DNA from: Procambarus clarkii
Taxonomy: Eukaryota > Arthropoda > Malacostraca > Decapoda > Cambaridae
Direction: 5' to 3'
Assembly: GCF_040958095.1 (NCBI RefSeq)
Contig: NC_091175.1
Coordinates: 18,326,195-18,390,194 of the forward strand
DNA length: 64,000 bases
Numbering within the stretch: the first letter of the stretch is position 1; each line of letters opens with the position of its first letter. Positions 28,701 through 36,115 of the stretch are shown piece after piece. The notes below the pieces were generated by a model, which saw nothing but the letters and a program-made list of their open reading frames with translations, was not told where the DNA came from and searched no databases. The position numbers were made by a program, and so were the translations under genes.

Positions 28701-31700
28701 GGGTGAATCCCGGAGGCTCCCCGGAGCTATCCCAGGCTGATATGCTAATGTCAGACTTTGGCATCAGTCATGTGTATGGAGTTCTTAGGCCTACCGGGGA
28801 CCACGGCCAGAACCGGGCCCCCTCAGAGAGGCAAGGGGAGCAATGGCCTATAGAAGCCCCCGTGTGGTTGGAAGCATTCTATGTCCGCCATCGACCGGAA
28901 CAGGCACCCAGAAAGGTAAGCGCCTCAAAACAAACCCCTATTCTGGTTAAAATTGCTACCAAAAGCCGAACTAGTGGATAGAACTCCCCAACCAAAAACA
29001 AGCAAACTAGTGTGACGTCACACACCGCCGCGCCGCTGTCTGTGCAGCTCCCCCCTCCCCGGGAGGGGGAAGGGGGAGCATCAGACCCCTCCACGCCGGC
29101 TACCCATACCTCAGTTCTTGAGGCTGGATGTCAAAAACGCGAAAAACTGCCAACCGGAGGGAGGGAGGGATGCCGGGGAGCCTCCGGGATTCACCCAGAA
29201 AATGGCGTTTCATTACATTCAACGCTGGTTTTCTGGGGGGAGCCCCTTCGGCTCCCCGGAGCTAACTACCCACAGACAGAAAAAAAGAGGGACTTACCCG
29301 GGAGGTGGTCGTCGCTCACTCCTCAACTCGAAGCCGAGACAACTGCTGCAACCGCCGACCCAAAGCAACACAGGCCCGACGAGGCCCAGGGACATTCACA
29401 AGGTAACGAGCAGCCAGGACCCTGTTCGACCGCCAAAATCCCCGCGCCCGAATATCAGACCAAGACATATTCCCAAAGACGGCAGCAAGAGCCGCGAACT
29501 TATGAACGTCATGGGCACGGGGATAGACTGCAGGCTGGCTGGACTTAATAACCCTGCGGACGACCTGGGAGACCCGAACCCGCGAACAGGGAAGAAGGGA
29601 AACCGGATCAACCCACAGCGCGTCCCCGGACACAGGAGCTGTGGCACGCAAATAACGGCAACCGGACACAAAACATGATGCACCCCCGGCCTGACCAACC
29701 AAGCATCAACCACCCATGGACCCCTCCGGAACGTAGCAGTCTCATTCTTCGCCAGAAAAGAAGGAGACGGCTGCAAACGAACAAAACAATCACCACGACC
29801 AAAAGAGCAGAAATCCCTGCGCCGGAGGAGAGCATGAAGCTTCCCTACCCGACCCCCAGAGGCCAAAGCCTGTAACACTGTAAAAGTGTTTGGTTTAGTT
29901 TATTTAAAATATATATAGAGATATATGAGTCAGAGACAAGAATTTGGGAAGGCGCCAGTTGGTCGACCTGAGATCTCACACCTCTAAGAGGTAATGACCC
30001 CAAGTGACCTGAGGTCAGATCATGCGAATTTCACCTTGCTTCTGCTAATCTTATAATTGGAGCCTGGTAGCCTTCAAACATGCCGACGTTTAAGGAGTGG
30101 CTTGGTAGAGAGCCGGAGGCTATCTACTTGTGGGCGGAGTTAGCTACTAGGTTTCCCAATATATACTCGGAGAGCTATCGATTCGAGAGCATTAACACTT
30201 TCGCGCTCCGTGGAAACTCGCGGTTGACAGGGGGTAGGTGGCCCCTCCATGCGGGTAAGCGCGCGGTGACACCCAAATGTGTATATTCGTTCCAGCTTTA
30301 TCACCTTAATTCTCGTGCTACGTCGCTCGTTTTGGTATCATTGTGTTCGCAATTAAATTCTCTACAGGTGTGTATAAATATAATGTCCAAAAGCCTAGCG
30401 TGACTCCCAACAGCAAAGCGTAAAGTCGGCAAAAACGCACAAAATCAGTAACATGTGCATTCTCGTTCCATTTTTTTACCTTAATTCTCGTGCTACGTCG
30501 CTCGTTTTGGTATCATTGTGTTCGCAATTAAATTCCCTACAGATGTGTATGAATAAAATGTACAAAAGGCTGGAGTGCCTCCCCGCAGAAAAGCCTAAAG
30601 TTACCCGTGAACGAGCACCATTTTGTACATTGCAACCTAATGTTCAACTCGTTCAATTTGATAACATCAAATTTCGTGCTACGTCGCTCATTTTGGTATC
30701 AAATTGTTCGCAATAAAAAGGCGATTATTTTAAAACTAGTCCCAGAATAATAGAGCAATAACTGGATTTTTAACAAATATTTTAATTCTGGACGCTCATC
30801 ATCACAAATTTATTTATATCTTTCCAGTGTTCTGACATAAATATTTGTGTTACATCTTTCATTTTGGTATCAAATTACTCGCAATAAAAAGGCGCACATT
30901 TTAAAACAAGTCCCAAGATAATAGGACAATAAATAGAATTTTAACAAATATTTTAATATTCAGACCATAGACCTATTTATAATATTTCAAGTGTTTGGAC
31001 ATCAAGTTTCATGTTATATCTTTGATTTTGGTATCAAATTGTGTGCAATCTAAAGGCGCTTATTTTAAAACCACTACCAGATTGATCTGATAAAATTTAA
31101 ATTTTTAAAAAATATTGTAATGAGTGACTCAGTATTGCGTCGTTGGAACACATTCAGTAGAAAAGTGAGTGACGAATTATTCAGTCTGTGGAACGCGAAA
31201 GTGTTAAGAGAACAACAGCAGTCAGGAGAGCAGAGAAGACGGCCCTAGCAGGGGGGGCTGTCGGCCGGCAGGGCGAGACAGTCTCTGTCAACTATAGACC
31301 CCCCCCTCTCTATCCAGCTATAGGCAAACACTTGGCGAGTTGAACATTAAGGTGACTTGGTCGTGTTTTACAAGTGTTGTGTGATGATCAGGGGCAGTCA
31401 GTTGTAGTGTTCTCAGATTCTTGGAGGATGACTCACTTTACATATATATATCTTGAACATTGCTTGAATTATGATACTTAGTATGTGAAATATAATTGAA
31501 TTTATTATTTAAATTGCCTTTGTGTCCCCTAGAGTTGAGTTGAGGTGAGAAGCCTCTGTGATTACTGGTTTCATGATTTAATGAGTACATGTTTGGAGTT
31601 GATACATGATAAAAATGGGACATACTAATAATGACCTTGATAACATCTTTTGAGAATTTTGTGATACAGACAAGTTCCATTCCTTGTCTTGTATGTAATG

Positions 31701-33396
31701 ATCATGAATGGATGGTGGCAGCATTTCGTCTTCTACTATCTACTCTTCTACTTCTACTATCTACTTCTCTACTTCTACCTATTTACACCTCTCCCTCCAC
31801 TCCTCTCCAGACTCTCACTTTCAACTAATGACCCTCCTCGCTCCTCCCACCTCCCTACCTCTCACCCCAAACCCTCACTAATTACTTCACTATTCATTTC
31901 TTTCCTTTCGTTTTCTCTTATACGTTTGTGGCAATGATTCTGTATTCTAGAGTTCTCTCTGGGGTTTCGGGTAGCTGATCAAGTTACTGCGCCTTGTAGT
32001 CTTAGCACCTAGGTAGTCAAATACCTAGGTTACAAGGTGTTGAACGAGAGAGGCTGCCTTAGGAACTCTGGAGGTGTTCTAGAATAGTTAGCTAACTGGG
32101 GACGGGATAACGGACTAGAGAGAGCTGTTTCCCCCGGCCTCGTTAGTTAACTGGGGGGTGGAATAATGGACAAGATAAAGCTATTTTCCCCACCCCCCAT
32201 TACAAGCCAACAAGAAAAGTGCCTTGGAAAAACAATCCTGGACCAAAGGGGCCACAACGAAACGAGGAGACGAAAGGAAAGCGAGCACTCTGTCCAAAGA
32301 CCAGGACGGCTCAGGCGACGCATGAGCAGGCCGGAGGTGAAACAATGCACGAGACAGCTTGCGAAACGGCGCAGACGTAACATCGATACCGAAAGCAAGC
32401 TGAAGCGGCTCCGCCAGCGCCGCACGATACGAAGCGACAGTGTTAGGCATAAGATGACGGTCCTGAAACAATTTGAATAAAATGACAGAACCCCCCACCA
32501 GGCAAAAAGAAAAAGAAAAACAAAACCCCGCAAGAGGACAGCGAACCCCAAGGAACAGAGCCGGCCGCGATGTCGGGAAATACAAGCTGAGCAGCACCAC
32601 ACGCAAAGCACAGTGCAGTAGCAACACCGGAGCCAGAGCACACGACCATCGCCTATAGCATCAGCCTCAAGAACTGAGGTGTGAATAGCCGGCGTGGGGG
32701 GTCTGGGGCTCCCCCTTCCCCCTCCCGGGGAGGGGGGAGCTGCACAGACAGCGGCGCGGCGGTGTGTGACGTCACGCTAGTTTGCTTGTTTTCGGTTGGG
32801 GAGTTCTATCCACTAGTTCGGCTTTTGGTAGCAATTTTAACCAGAATAGGGGTTTGTTTTGAGGCGCTTACCTTTCTGGGTGCCTGTTCCGATCGATGGC
32901 AGACATAGAATGCTTCCAACCACACGGGGGCTTCTATAGGCCATTGCTCCCCTTGCCTCTCTGAGGGGTCCCGGTTCTGGCCGCGGTCCCCGGTAGGCCT
33001 AAGAACTCCATACACATGACTGATGCCAAAGTCTGACATTAGCATATCAGCCTGGGATAGCTCCGGGGAGCCGACGGGGCTCCCCCCAGAAAATGATATC
33101 TAAACAGGAGGATGGGATGCAAATACAATATACTGTACAGTACTTATAATAATCTTGAATATAATACAGTACTGGTGTAGATACAAATGTATGATTAGCA
33201 CAGAGCACTAGATTTGGTAATTTGATTTACGTAAAATATCAGTAATCAGAATTGTTAACTTACGATGAGAATGGATATAATTGCGTAAGTGACAAACTTC
33301 CTTCGCCAAGTGTATATACATCAGTATTACTACCGCACTCACTCCCACCATCAATAAGACAACCACACGGGAGGTCTGCAGGCGGGAACTTGTCAT
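7629..33396 (-). CDS. Hs2st: Heparan sulfate 2-O-sulfotransferase gene, 8 coding exons
   Basis: This Golgi type II membrane enzyme moves sulfate from PAPS to the 2-O position of iduronic or glucuronic acid in heparan sulfate. The coding exons on the minus strand are 33396-33264, 26424-26162, 24672-24587, 22754-22616, 20748-20651, 19799-19642, 9364-9285 and 7781-7629. All phases agree and the deduced length is 369 residues, against about 350-356 in fly and human. Visible landmarks are an N-terminal signal anchor (residues 10-28), the 5'-phosphosulfate loop YNRVPKTGSTSF (89-100, with R91 and K94), the catalytic pair in YHGH (His151 and His153), a 3'-phosphate-binding segment RNPLERLVS (R175, S183), an N-glycosylation site NIS (138), and cysteines 212, 220, 233 and 239 with the 8/13/6 spacing of the vertebrate enzyme. 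I assigned the family from remembered motifs, not a search. Introns are filled with mobile elements. A Drosophila pipe-like paralogue is less likely because the fit to Hs2st is end to end. Confidence 0.95.
7838..7918 (-). pseudogene. Decayed duplicate of Hs2st last exon
   Basis: Just upstream of the real last exon lies a second, similar segment preceded by its own acceptor (GTCTTTACAG). It reads V-stop-RLEQECYSSALDDFCHI and LEKALLEAT, aligning residue by residue with the start of exon 8. The tryptophan codon is replaced by TAG, and similarity fades after about 27 codons. It looks like a tandem exon duplication that has decayed. If it were spliced in, the protein would end at its second codon. 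Confidence 0.8.
7950..8045 (+). mobile_element. LINE ORF2 C-terminal scrap
   Basis: The plus-strand reading gives PIVEAFKRELDKFLLELLD and then GCYGYVDFWA, matching the end of LINE ORF2 proteins. Confidence 0.5.
8052..8430. mobile_element. MITE with 45-bp inverted ends
   Basis: Left CCGTCCTCTTATAAATTACT, right the inverse of CCTGTCCTCTTACAAATTAT; both arms include TCGTATGCGC. A diverged relative is at 16795-16995 (TTTTCTGTTTTGGGTCCTCT shared). Confidence 0.6.
8820..9060 (+). mobile_element. LINE ORF2 C-terminal scrap
   Basis: The plus-strand reading with interruptions gives RAVSEWNAL and then ATSIHNFKARFNKGF, the common VVxxWNxL...NxFKxRxD end of LINE ORF2, followed by a tail ending TAATAGGCAAGTACCTGG. 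Confidence 0.5.
9285..9364 (-). CDS. Hs2st: Hs2st exon 7
   Basis: This exon encodes residues 293-319: TKSHIRKTSKKIMPSDETI followed by AKLQNTK. It corresponds to the vertebrate segment GKKSHLRKTTEKKLPTKQTI. The acceptor is TATTTTTACAG|GT and the donor is AAG|GTAAAG (phase 0). It is separated from exon 6 by a 10.3-kb intron full of repeats. Confidence 0.94.
10158..10290. repeat. 19-bp minisatellite, about 7 copies
   Basis: The unit GGGTAAATGTTGCTGCAAC decays towards the right end. Both strands look open there only because of the repeat. Confidence 0.85.
10291..12640. other. Hs2st intron 6, no exon seen
   Basis: AT-rich. A repeat related to 1660-1815 lies at 11060-11180 and a LINE-tail-like scrap at 11395-11465. 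Nothing else recognised. Confidence 0.55.
12650..12810. mobile_element. tRNA-like inverted repeat
   Basis: TCCACAAGGGCCGTGATGAG at the left and the inverse ACGGCCCTTGTGGATTTG at the right, with GGTTCGAAC boxes in both. Same family as 17370-17710. Confidence 0.6.
13149..13354. mobile_element. Palindromic repeat, ACGACGTTTCGG family
   Basis: The arms carry CACACTAGAAAGTGAAGGGA, then GACGACGTTTCGGTCC-like and CTGGACCATTCTCAAG, inverted around a short centre. One side continues with TTCAGCCACGTTATTGTGAC and ends near CTCGTCTGC. Other copies are at 14667-14872, 19908-20053 and 33845-34018; degenerate copies are at 22422-22612 and 34400-34665. MITE-like; no coding. Confidence 0.75.
14018..14285. 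mobile_element. MITE with 100-bp inverted ends
   Basis: GGGGGCCAGATTCACGAAGC ... and its inverse ending GAACCTGGCCCC. The arms share TTACGCAAGTACTTACGAAC-type sequence and CTCAATCTTTGATGGCTTTG. Perhaps hAT-like; no coding. Confidence 0.65.
14667..14872. mobile_element. Palindromic repeat, ACGACGTTTCGG family
   Basis: Same arms as the copy at 13.15 kb (AAAGTGAAGGGACGATGACG and inverse), with a duplicated centre (GGACCATTCTCAAGTC twice). Confidence 0.75.
15895..16125 (+). mobile_element. Repeat-derived coding scrap
   Basis: The plus-strand reading gives DVTAAFPALSHNRDALEQD, then MLEHFIFLLHDHTNDL and VNEARKHFSFKRKS. I have seen this type of sequence as a common repeat-associated hypothetical protein in invertebrates, but I cannot name the element. 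Confidence 0.4.
17370..17710. mobile_element. Head-to-head tRNA-like palindrome
   Basis: Two inverted copies of a tRNA-like unit (GTCGTAGCTCAGTCGATTAA ... GGTTCGAATCC, A- and B-box like) joined at a GC-rich hairpin AGGCACAAACCAGGC. A single related unit is at 12650-12810. Likely tRNA-derived SINE material, not a functional tRNA. Confidence 0.65.
18201..19252. mobile_element. Older DIRS-derived foldback element
   Basis: It begins GGCGTTGAATGTAATGAAAC and ends GGGGCTTCCCCCAGAAAA, the same ends as the other copies but with many substitutions and a different middle. It is in Hs2st intron 6, about 400 bp from exon 6. Confidence 0.7.
19642..19799 (-). CDS. Hs2st: Hs2st exon 6
   Basis: This exon encodes residues 240-292 plus one base. 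It reads PGSSWALELAKHNLVHNY, then FLVGVTEEMEDFVAMLE and LPRMFKGALDLY, collinear with the vertebrate segment around VGVTEELEDF. The acceptor is TTTTTCTAACAG|G and the donor is TTGG|GTGAGA (phase 1). A perfect 15-bp stem hairpin lies 29 nt into the following intron. Confidence 0.95.
19908..20053. mobile_element. Palindromic repeat, ACGACGTTTCGG family, short
   Basis: The arms are almost in contact because the centre (GACCATTCTCAAG part) is deleted. Ends with GACTCCTCGTCTGC. Confidence 0.72.
20090..20230 (-). mobile_element. Degenerate Penelope-like RT scrap
   Basis: The minus-strand reading gives FCQQFGIKIGYPIGALLVIL followed by FMEFLK, resembling the FGxxMGxPLSPxLAxLxME motif of Penelope-like RTs with key positions changed. 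Short and decayed. Confidence 0.45.
20651..20748 (-). CDS. Hs2st: Hs2st exon 5: disulfide region, GC donor
   Basis: This exon encodes residues 208-239 plus two bases: TLDECVALQHPDC, then LWMQIPFFCGHHAEC. The four cysteines match the human disulfide cysteines in spacing. The acceptor is GACATTTTCAG. The only join that keeps frame with exon 6 uses a donor TG|GCAAGT, the standard GC-AG donor form. It restores the W-x-x-G-x-x-W spacing seen in relatives. Confidence 0.93.
20760..22420. other. Hs2st intron 4, no exon seen
   Basis: It has two related blocks (about 21400-21750 and 21780-22100) sharing AACTCTTAATA, GATTTTTGTAGA and AAAATTT...TTGAAAT segments, so an old tandem duplication. No coding evidence. 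Confidence 0.5.
22422..22612. mobile_element. Degenerate palindromic repeat abutting Hs2st exon 4
   Basis: Arm CCACAAACTAAAAGGATGAA, ACGTTTCAGTCCATCCTGGA, an insert of about 60 bp, then CAGCCACATTATTGCGACTC and end ATCATCTGC at 22612. It borders the splice donor of exon 4 (intron starts at 22615 on the minus strand). Confidence 0.7.
22616..22754 (-). CDS. Hs2st: Hs2st exon 4: 3'-phosphate-binding segment
   Basis: This exon encodes residues 161-207. It reads FGVNVQPLYINIIRNPLERL and then VSHYYFIRYGDD, matching the segment that contacts the 3'-phosphate of PAP in the family. It is too short for a long open frame and was found by translating both strands. The acceptor is GAAAACAG|G (completing an AG-split arginine) and the donor is ATG|GTAAGC. 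A palindromic repeat abuts the donor. Confidence 0.95.
24045..24300 (-). mobile_element. tRNA-derived SINE, second family
   Basis: The minus strand starts with a tRNA-like head (GGAGTAGTGGTAAGACACTC, GGGTTCGTATCCTGGC), then AGGATTTACTGGGCGCAA and a tail ending in TATATATC. Lies in Hs2st intron 3. Confidence 0.7.
24587..24672 (-). CDS. Hs2st: Hs2st exon 3: catalytic histidines
   Basis: This exon encodes residues 133-160 plus two bases. It contains VYNISNW (glycosylation site) and KKPGIYHGHIAYLDF, which holds the conserved histidine pair (His140/His142 in the human enzyme). The acceptor is CTCTACAG and the donor is AATAG|GTCAGT (phase 2). Confidence 0.95.
25195..25400 (-). mobile_element. tRNA-derived SINE
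   Basis: The minus strand has a B-box-like GGTTCAAATCC, then TTCACCTAGCAGTAAGTAGG and a CAGGAGTTCG segment. Same body as the SINE at 54.5 kb with a different head. Confidence 0.55.
26162..26424 (-). CDS. Hs2st: Hs2st exon 2: stem and PAPS-binding loop
   Basis: This exon encodes residues 45-132. A low-complexity stem with a run of five serines leads into the sulfotransferase core at IVIYNRVPKTGSTSF, then AYDLCSKNKFNV and NTTKKTPTLSLTDQ. The acceptor is CCATGCAG|CT, which completes a codon begun by exon 1, and the donor is CAG|GTAAAT (phase 0). The core is very close to vertebrate HS2ST in this segment. Confidence 0.95.
27005..27185 (+). repeat. Dispersed repeat, GGAGACTTTCGG family
   Basis: About 180 bp with ATCAACCTACCCTGGCTTTG, GAGGCCACTCCAGACCGACA and CTGAGACTGATGG. 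Further copies are at 44888-45065 (minus) and 46355-46512 (plus, directly before receptor copy 1 exon 2). Type unknown. Confidence 0.7.
27395..27520. repeat. Imperfect tandem repeat
   Basis: Three to four units of AAGTAATGATCCAAGATG plus TGTGTAATTA, about 35-40 bp each. Confidence 0.7.
29174..29263. other. DIRS internal complementary region
   Basis: A segment of about 90 bp joins the reverse complements of both element ends head to head: CTCCGGGATTCACCCAGAAA from the extended end, then TTTTCTGGGGGGAGCCCC from the other. DIRS1 uses such a region to align ends for circle formation. Confidence 0.78.
29316..29878 (-). pseudogene. DIRS tyrosine recombinase, C-terminal part, frameshifted
   Basis: Two overlapping frames are needed. 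The first has ALASGGRVGKLHALL (box I arginine kept) and SFLAKNETATFRRGPWVV. The second has AHDVHKFAALAAVFGNMSW, then FWRSN and RYL with the likely tyrosine nucleophile. Family members have HDVRK at box II; here the arginine is His, as expected from a CpG transition. Frameshift plus this loss make it inactive. Confidence 0.8.
29871..32204 (+). mobile_element. LTR-like insertion (solo LTR type) in the recombinase gene
   Basis: It starts TGTAACACTG and ends CCCCCCATTACA, with TG...CA termini, and is flanked by a 4-bp duplication AGCC (29867-29870 and 32205-32208). Removing it restores the recombinase frame across the junction. It has no internal direct repeats, so a solo LTR of about 1.3 kb is the simplest reading once the nested element is removed. 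It contains a short open frame from 30080 (MPTFKEWLGREPEAIYLW) that I do not recognise. Confidence 0.7.
30196..31203. mobile_element. piggyBac-like non-autonomous element
   Basis: It is flanked by TTAA on both sides (30192-30195, 31204-31207). The inverted ends are CACTTTCGCGCTCCGTGG and the complement of CTGTGGAACGCGAAAGTG. Inside are five diverged units of about 170-190 bp built on TTTTGGTATCA. There is no transposase. Taking it out and leaving one TTAA makes the surrounding short frame (from 30080) continuous, which is the footprint expected of precise piggyBac-type insertion. Confidence 0.72.
32181..32627 (-). pseudogene. DIRS tyrosine recombinase, N-terminal part
   Basis: The frame reads LMPNTVASYRAALAEPLQLA, FGIDVTSAPFRKLSRALF and PEPSWSLDRVLAFL, the core-binding domain typical of DIRS/Crypton-type tyrosine recombinases. 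It stops where the LTR-like insertion begins (after LFLLA); the frame resumes at 29878 with LASGGRV. Confidence 0.8.
33264..33396 (-). CDS. Hs2st: Hs2st exon 1: start codon and signal anchor
   Basis: This exon encodes residues 1-44 plus one base. The ATG is at 33396-33394, followed by a short basic stretch and a hydrophobic segment (VVVLLMVGVSAVVILMYI) that acts as a type II signal anchor, then the start of the stem. The donor reads CATC|GTAAGT (phase 1). One base before the ATG is a good 3' splice site (TTTAATTTGCAG), so the 5' UTR probably begins in a separate upstream exon. Confidence 0.88.
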
Positions 33397-33844
33397 ACTG
33401 CAAATTAAATGGAAGTCATGTTAGTAATTTAATAGACAGGAGTAGAAAAAATAATACTGTGCAAGACAAAATATGGATGATCAAGGATTTTAATTGAATA
33501 GATGATTAGTTTATTTCTTCCGACTTCCAATGATAGGTTAAAGGACCTGTTGCATTAAATACAGTACAGTGTAGTGGATTATCGAGCACTCGGCCACAGT
33601 GACTCGAGGACTTTTACTATGGTAATTAAGTTAAAATTCTATTCAACAAAAAGCACATTACTTTATATACAGTACATTTTTGTGTCATCCACCTAACCGG
33701 TATTTTTTTAAGTAACTTTTTAATAATATAGAAAAAAAATAAATCTTTTGTTGAATACTATTTTACTGTATGCATGTAGATATTGCCCTATTATGCTCTT
33801 GCATACTGCAAGAGCTGGACACTGAACAAATTACAATAAATCTG

Positions 33845-34018
33845 TTGGCCAAACCACACACTAGAAAGTAAAGGGAGGTCGACGTTTCGGTCCGTCCTGG
33901 ACCATTCTCACAATCAATTTGAGAATGATCCAGGACGGATCCAAACGTCGTCGTCCCTTCAATTTCTAGTGTGTGGTTTGGTCAACATATTTCAGCCATA
34001 TTATTGTGACTCCTTGTC
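33845..34018. mobile_element. Palindromic repeat, ACGACGTTTCGG family
   Basis: Arms CACACACTAGAAAGTAAAGG and inverse, with GTCGACGTTTCGGTCCGTCC. Lies upstream of Hs2st exon 1. Confidence 0.75.
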
Positions 34019-34399
34019 TACAATAAATCTTAAATATGGCGGTGAAAAAGGCTCAATTGCTTCACGCTCCACAAGGCATGTTCAAGACAACTTGAAAATG
34101 CCTCACTTGAGCCAAGGTATCTTTTGCAGGTTCCTCAATTCTTAAATCACTCGTTGAACCTGAATTACATATAACCCGACAAAGATAAAGCCTGAGTTTG
34201 GAAGGATTGAATCACTTCTGACATGCTGCATTCGCTATCTCTTGTGCCGGGAAATCCTGTTTTTGAATTGTATAACATGAACTATATAACTTCAGAACTG
34301 CCTAATAACTAACAATTTCATCATTTCCCTACCTATGCCTTATCAGCAGTTTGTCTTCACAAAAGTTCCTAGGATATGGTCAAATCTTACACAAATATT

Positions 34400-34665
34400 A
34401 ACCAAACCACATCTCAGAAGATGGAAAAGCGAAGTTAGTTTATTTATATTTATGCAAGAAGGTACATTGGGTATCAGAAAGTACATAGAATTGATGTTTT
34501 TACATTCTTGTAAGGCCACTAACACGCATACCATTTTGGGCAAGACCTTAACCTAACATAATTTTAAGCAGGTACAGCAATTTGTAGTGAAACTGATTTG
34601 GTCATCAAATCTAAAGTTGTTTGGTCATCATTTCTTCAGCCACGTTATTGCGACTCATTGTCTGC
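34400..34665. mobile_element. Palindromic repeat interrupted by a SINE-like piece
   Basis: ACCAAACCACATCTCAGAAG at the left and CAGCCACGTTATTGCGACTC at the right belong to the ACGACGTTTCGG family. Between them, 34430-34560 matches the SINE-type segment seen at 42.7 and 43.2 kb. Confidence 0.55.
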
Positions 34666-35239
34666 TAATACAAATGTTTCGACACGGCTCATTTTCAAAC
34701 TGCAAAAACCATGTACTCTACAGTAATGACTTACTTGCTTGTACTATAGAACATTAGTTAGGCTAGGTTGCAAGCAAGTCTTATATGACCGTACTCCATT
34801 TCTCAAGGCATCAGTTATATGCTTGCGTTATTAAAGACCGCTTAGCCTATCCAACACGGGTCAACTGGAGTAGGGTTAAAAATGGGCCAAAAAGGGTTGT
34901 GTTGTGGCATGTCATCGCTACTCTTTAAATCCTACCCTAACAAAAATCAAGATACATTCATGTGTTGTATATATACTTCGTGAATGGTGGCCAATGTCAT
35001 TGTCCTTCCTCCGGGGGAACCTTTTAATATACCACCATTGTAAGAGATTGGTAATTTGGATTCCGGTAACCGAAACCTCATCGTAATCTGAACGAATTCA
35101 CATTCCAGTTTTTGACTTCTTAAACTCAAAATTCAAGCCTAAAATGCAGCACTCAATAACATAACTAGCCTTAAAAATATAAAAAGTATATAAATTTATA
35201 TATTATATATTATAATTATATATACAGTATAATTATATA

Positions 35240-35466
35240 TATAGGTTAGGTTAGGTTAGGTAGGGTTGATTAGGTTCGGTCATATATCTACGTTAATTTT
35301 AACTCCAATAAATAAAATTTACCTCATACATAATGAAATGGGTAGCTTTATCATTTCATAAGAAAAAAATTGGAGAAAATATATTAATTCAGGAAAACTT
35401 GGCTTATTAGGCAAATCGGGCCTAGCATAGTAGGCTGAAAAGTGAGTTCTGGCTACTAGGTACGAC
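35240..35466. mobile_element. MITE half copy
   Basis: TTAGG-like units, the GGTTCGGTCATATATCTACG segment and the right inverted end GGCTACTAGGTACGAC are present; the left half is missing and is replaced by AT-rich sequence. Confidence 0.7.
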
Positions 35467-35498
<32 letters not shown>

Positions 35499-36034
35499 TA
35501 TATATACAGTATATATATATTACAAAGATATTGTAATCAGAGCCTCTCAATTGTTTATTACAAATACAATAATCATTACATACATTGTCATTAATCTTGA
35601 AAAGGCCCCCTTGACTGGCAGCCGGCTTTCTGTCCCCGTCGAGGCTCACCAATGACGTGGTGCAGGTAAATCCAGGTAAAACAAAAGGAGTGTAATTCTG
35701 AAAAGCTTCGACACTATAGAAACCTCCTGTCATTAGTACGTCACTCTAAAAACTCTAGTTAGAGTGCCAGAGTGCCTAAATCCCCACGTTCCTAGCCGTG
35801 TCATTAACCGAGAGAGGAGGTATAGCTAGGAGTTAATGCTAGGAATGCTAGGAGTGTGTGTGTAGTCCCCTTCTTAAGGAGCTAGGAGCTGCGTCTAATC
35901 TTTCAGACTTTCCCTCCTCCTCCCCTAATGTCACTCACACGGGTGGTGGTCCAGACCCACCACAGCACCCTAGGGGTCGTGTGTGAGGTGTGAGGGGTTG
36001 TGAGGAGGGGCAGTGTGAGGTGGTAGAGACTGAC

Positions 36035-36115
36035 CTGGTTGCGGAGGAGTCCGGACGGCCACCACGGCAAACATGGCCTCGCCGGGTACTAAGCCACCAC
36101 TCTCAACACTCTTTA
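36035..36115 (-). other. Possible non-coding first exon of Hs2st
   Basis: The GC-rich stretch around 35.8-36.1 kb is unlike its AT-rich surroundings. On the minus strand it has a good donor (CAACCAG|GTCAGT, exon end at 36035). The acceptor one base before the Hs2st ATG has no other obvious partner upstream, so this is a candidate 5' UTR exon or promoter. The 5' boundary is a guess. A short upstream frame would stop at the splice junction. Confidence 0.3.

Larger units (their letters stand above)
28669..33093 (-). mobile_element. DIRS-like retroelement, internally deleted
   Basis: Inverted terminal repeats of about 440 bp lie at 28669-29110 and 32640-33093. One end carries an extra stretch of about 27 bp (starting AGCGTTGAATGTAATGAAAC). 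On the minus strand the order is ITR, tyrosine recombinase, a short internal segment complementary to both ends (29174-29263), then the other ITR. That is the layout described for DIRS1. Gag, RT/RNase H and methyltransferase are absent. The recombinase is split by an LTR-like insertion (29871-32204). It is a fossil in Hs2st intron 1. Confidence 0.82.

Noticed and set aside
31689-31937. Plus-strand frame YLLFYFYYLLLYFYL
   Set aside because: Low-complexity CT-rich sequence in the LTR-like element.
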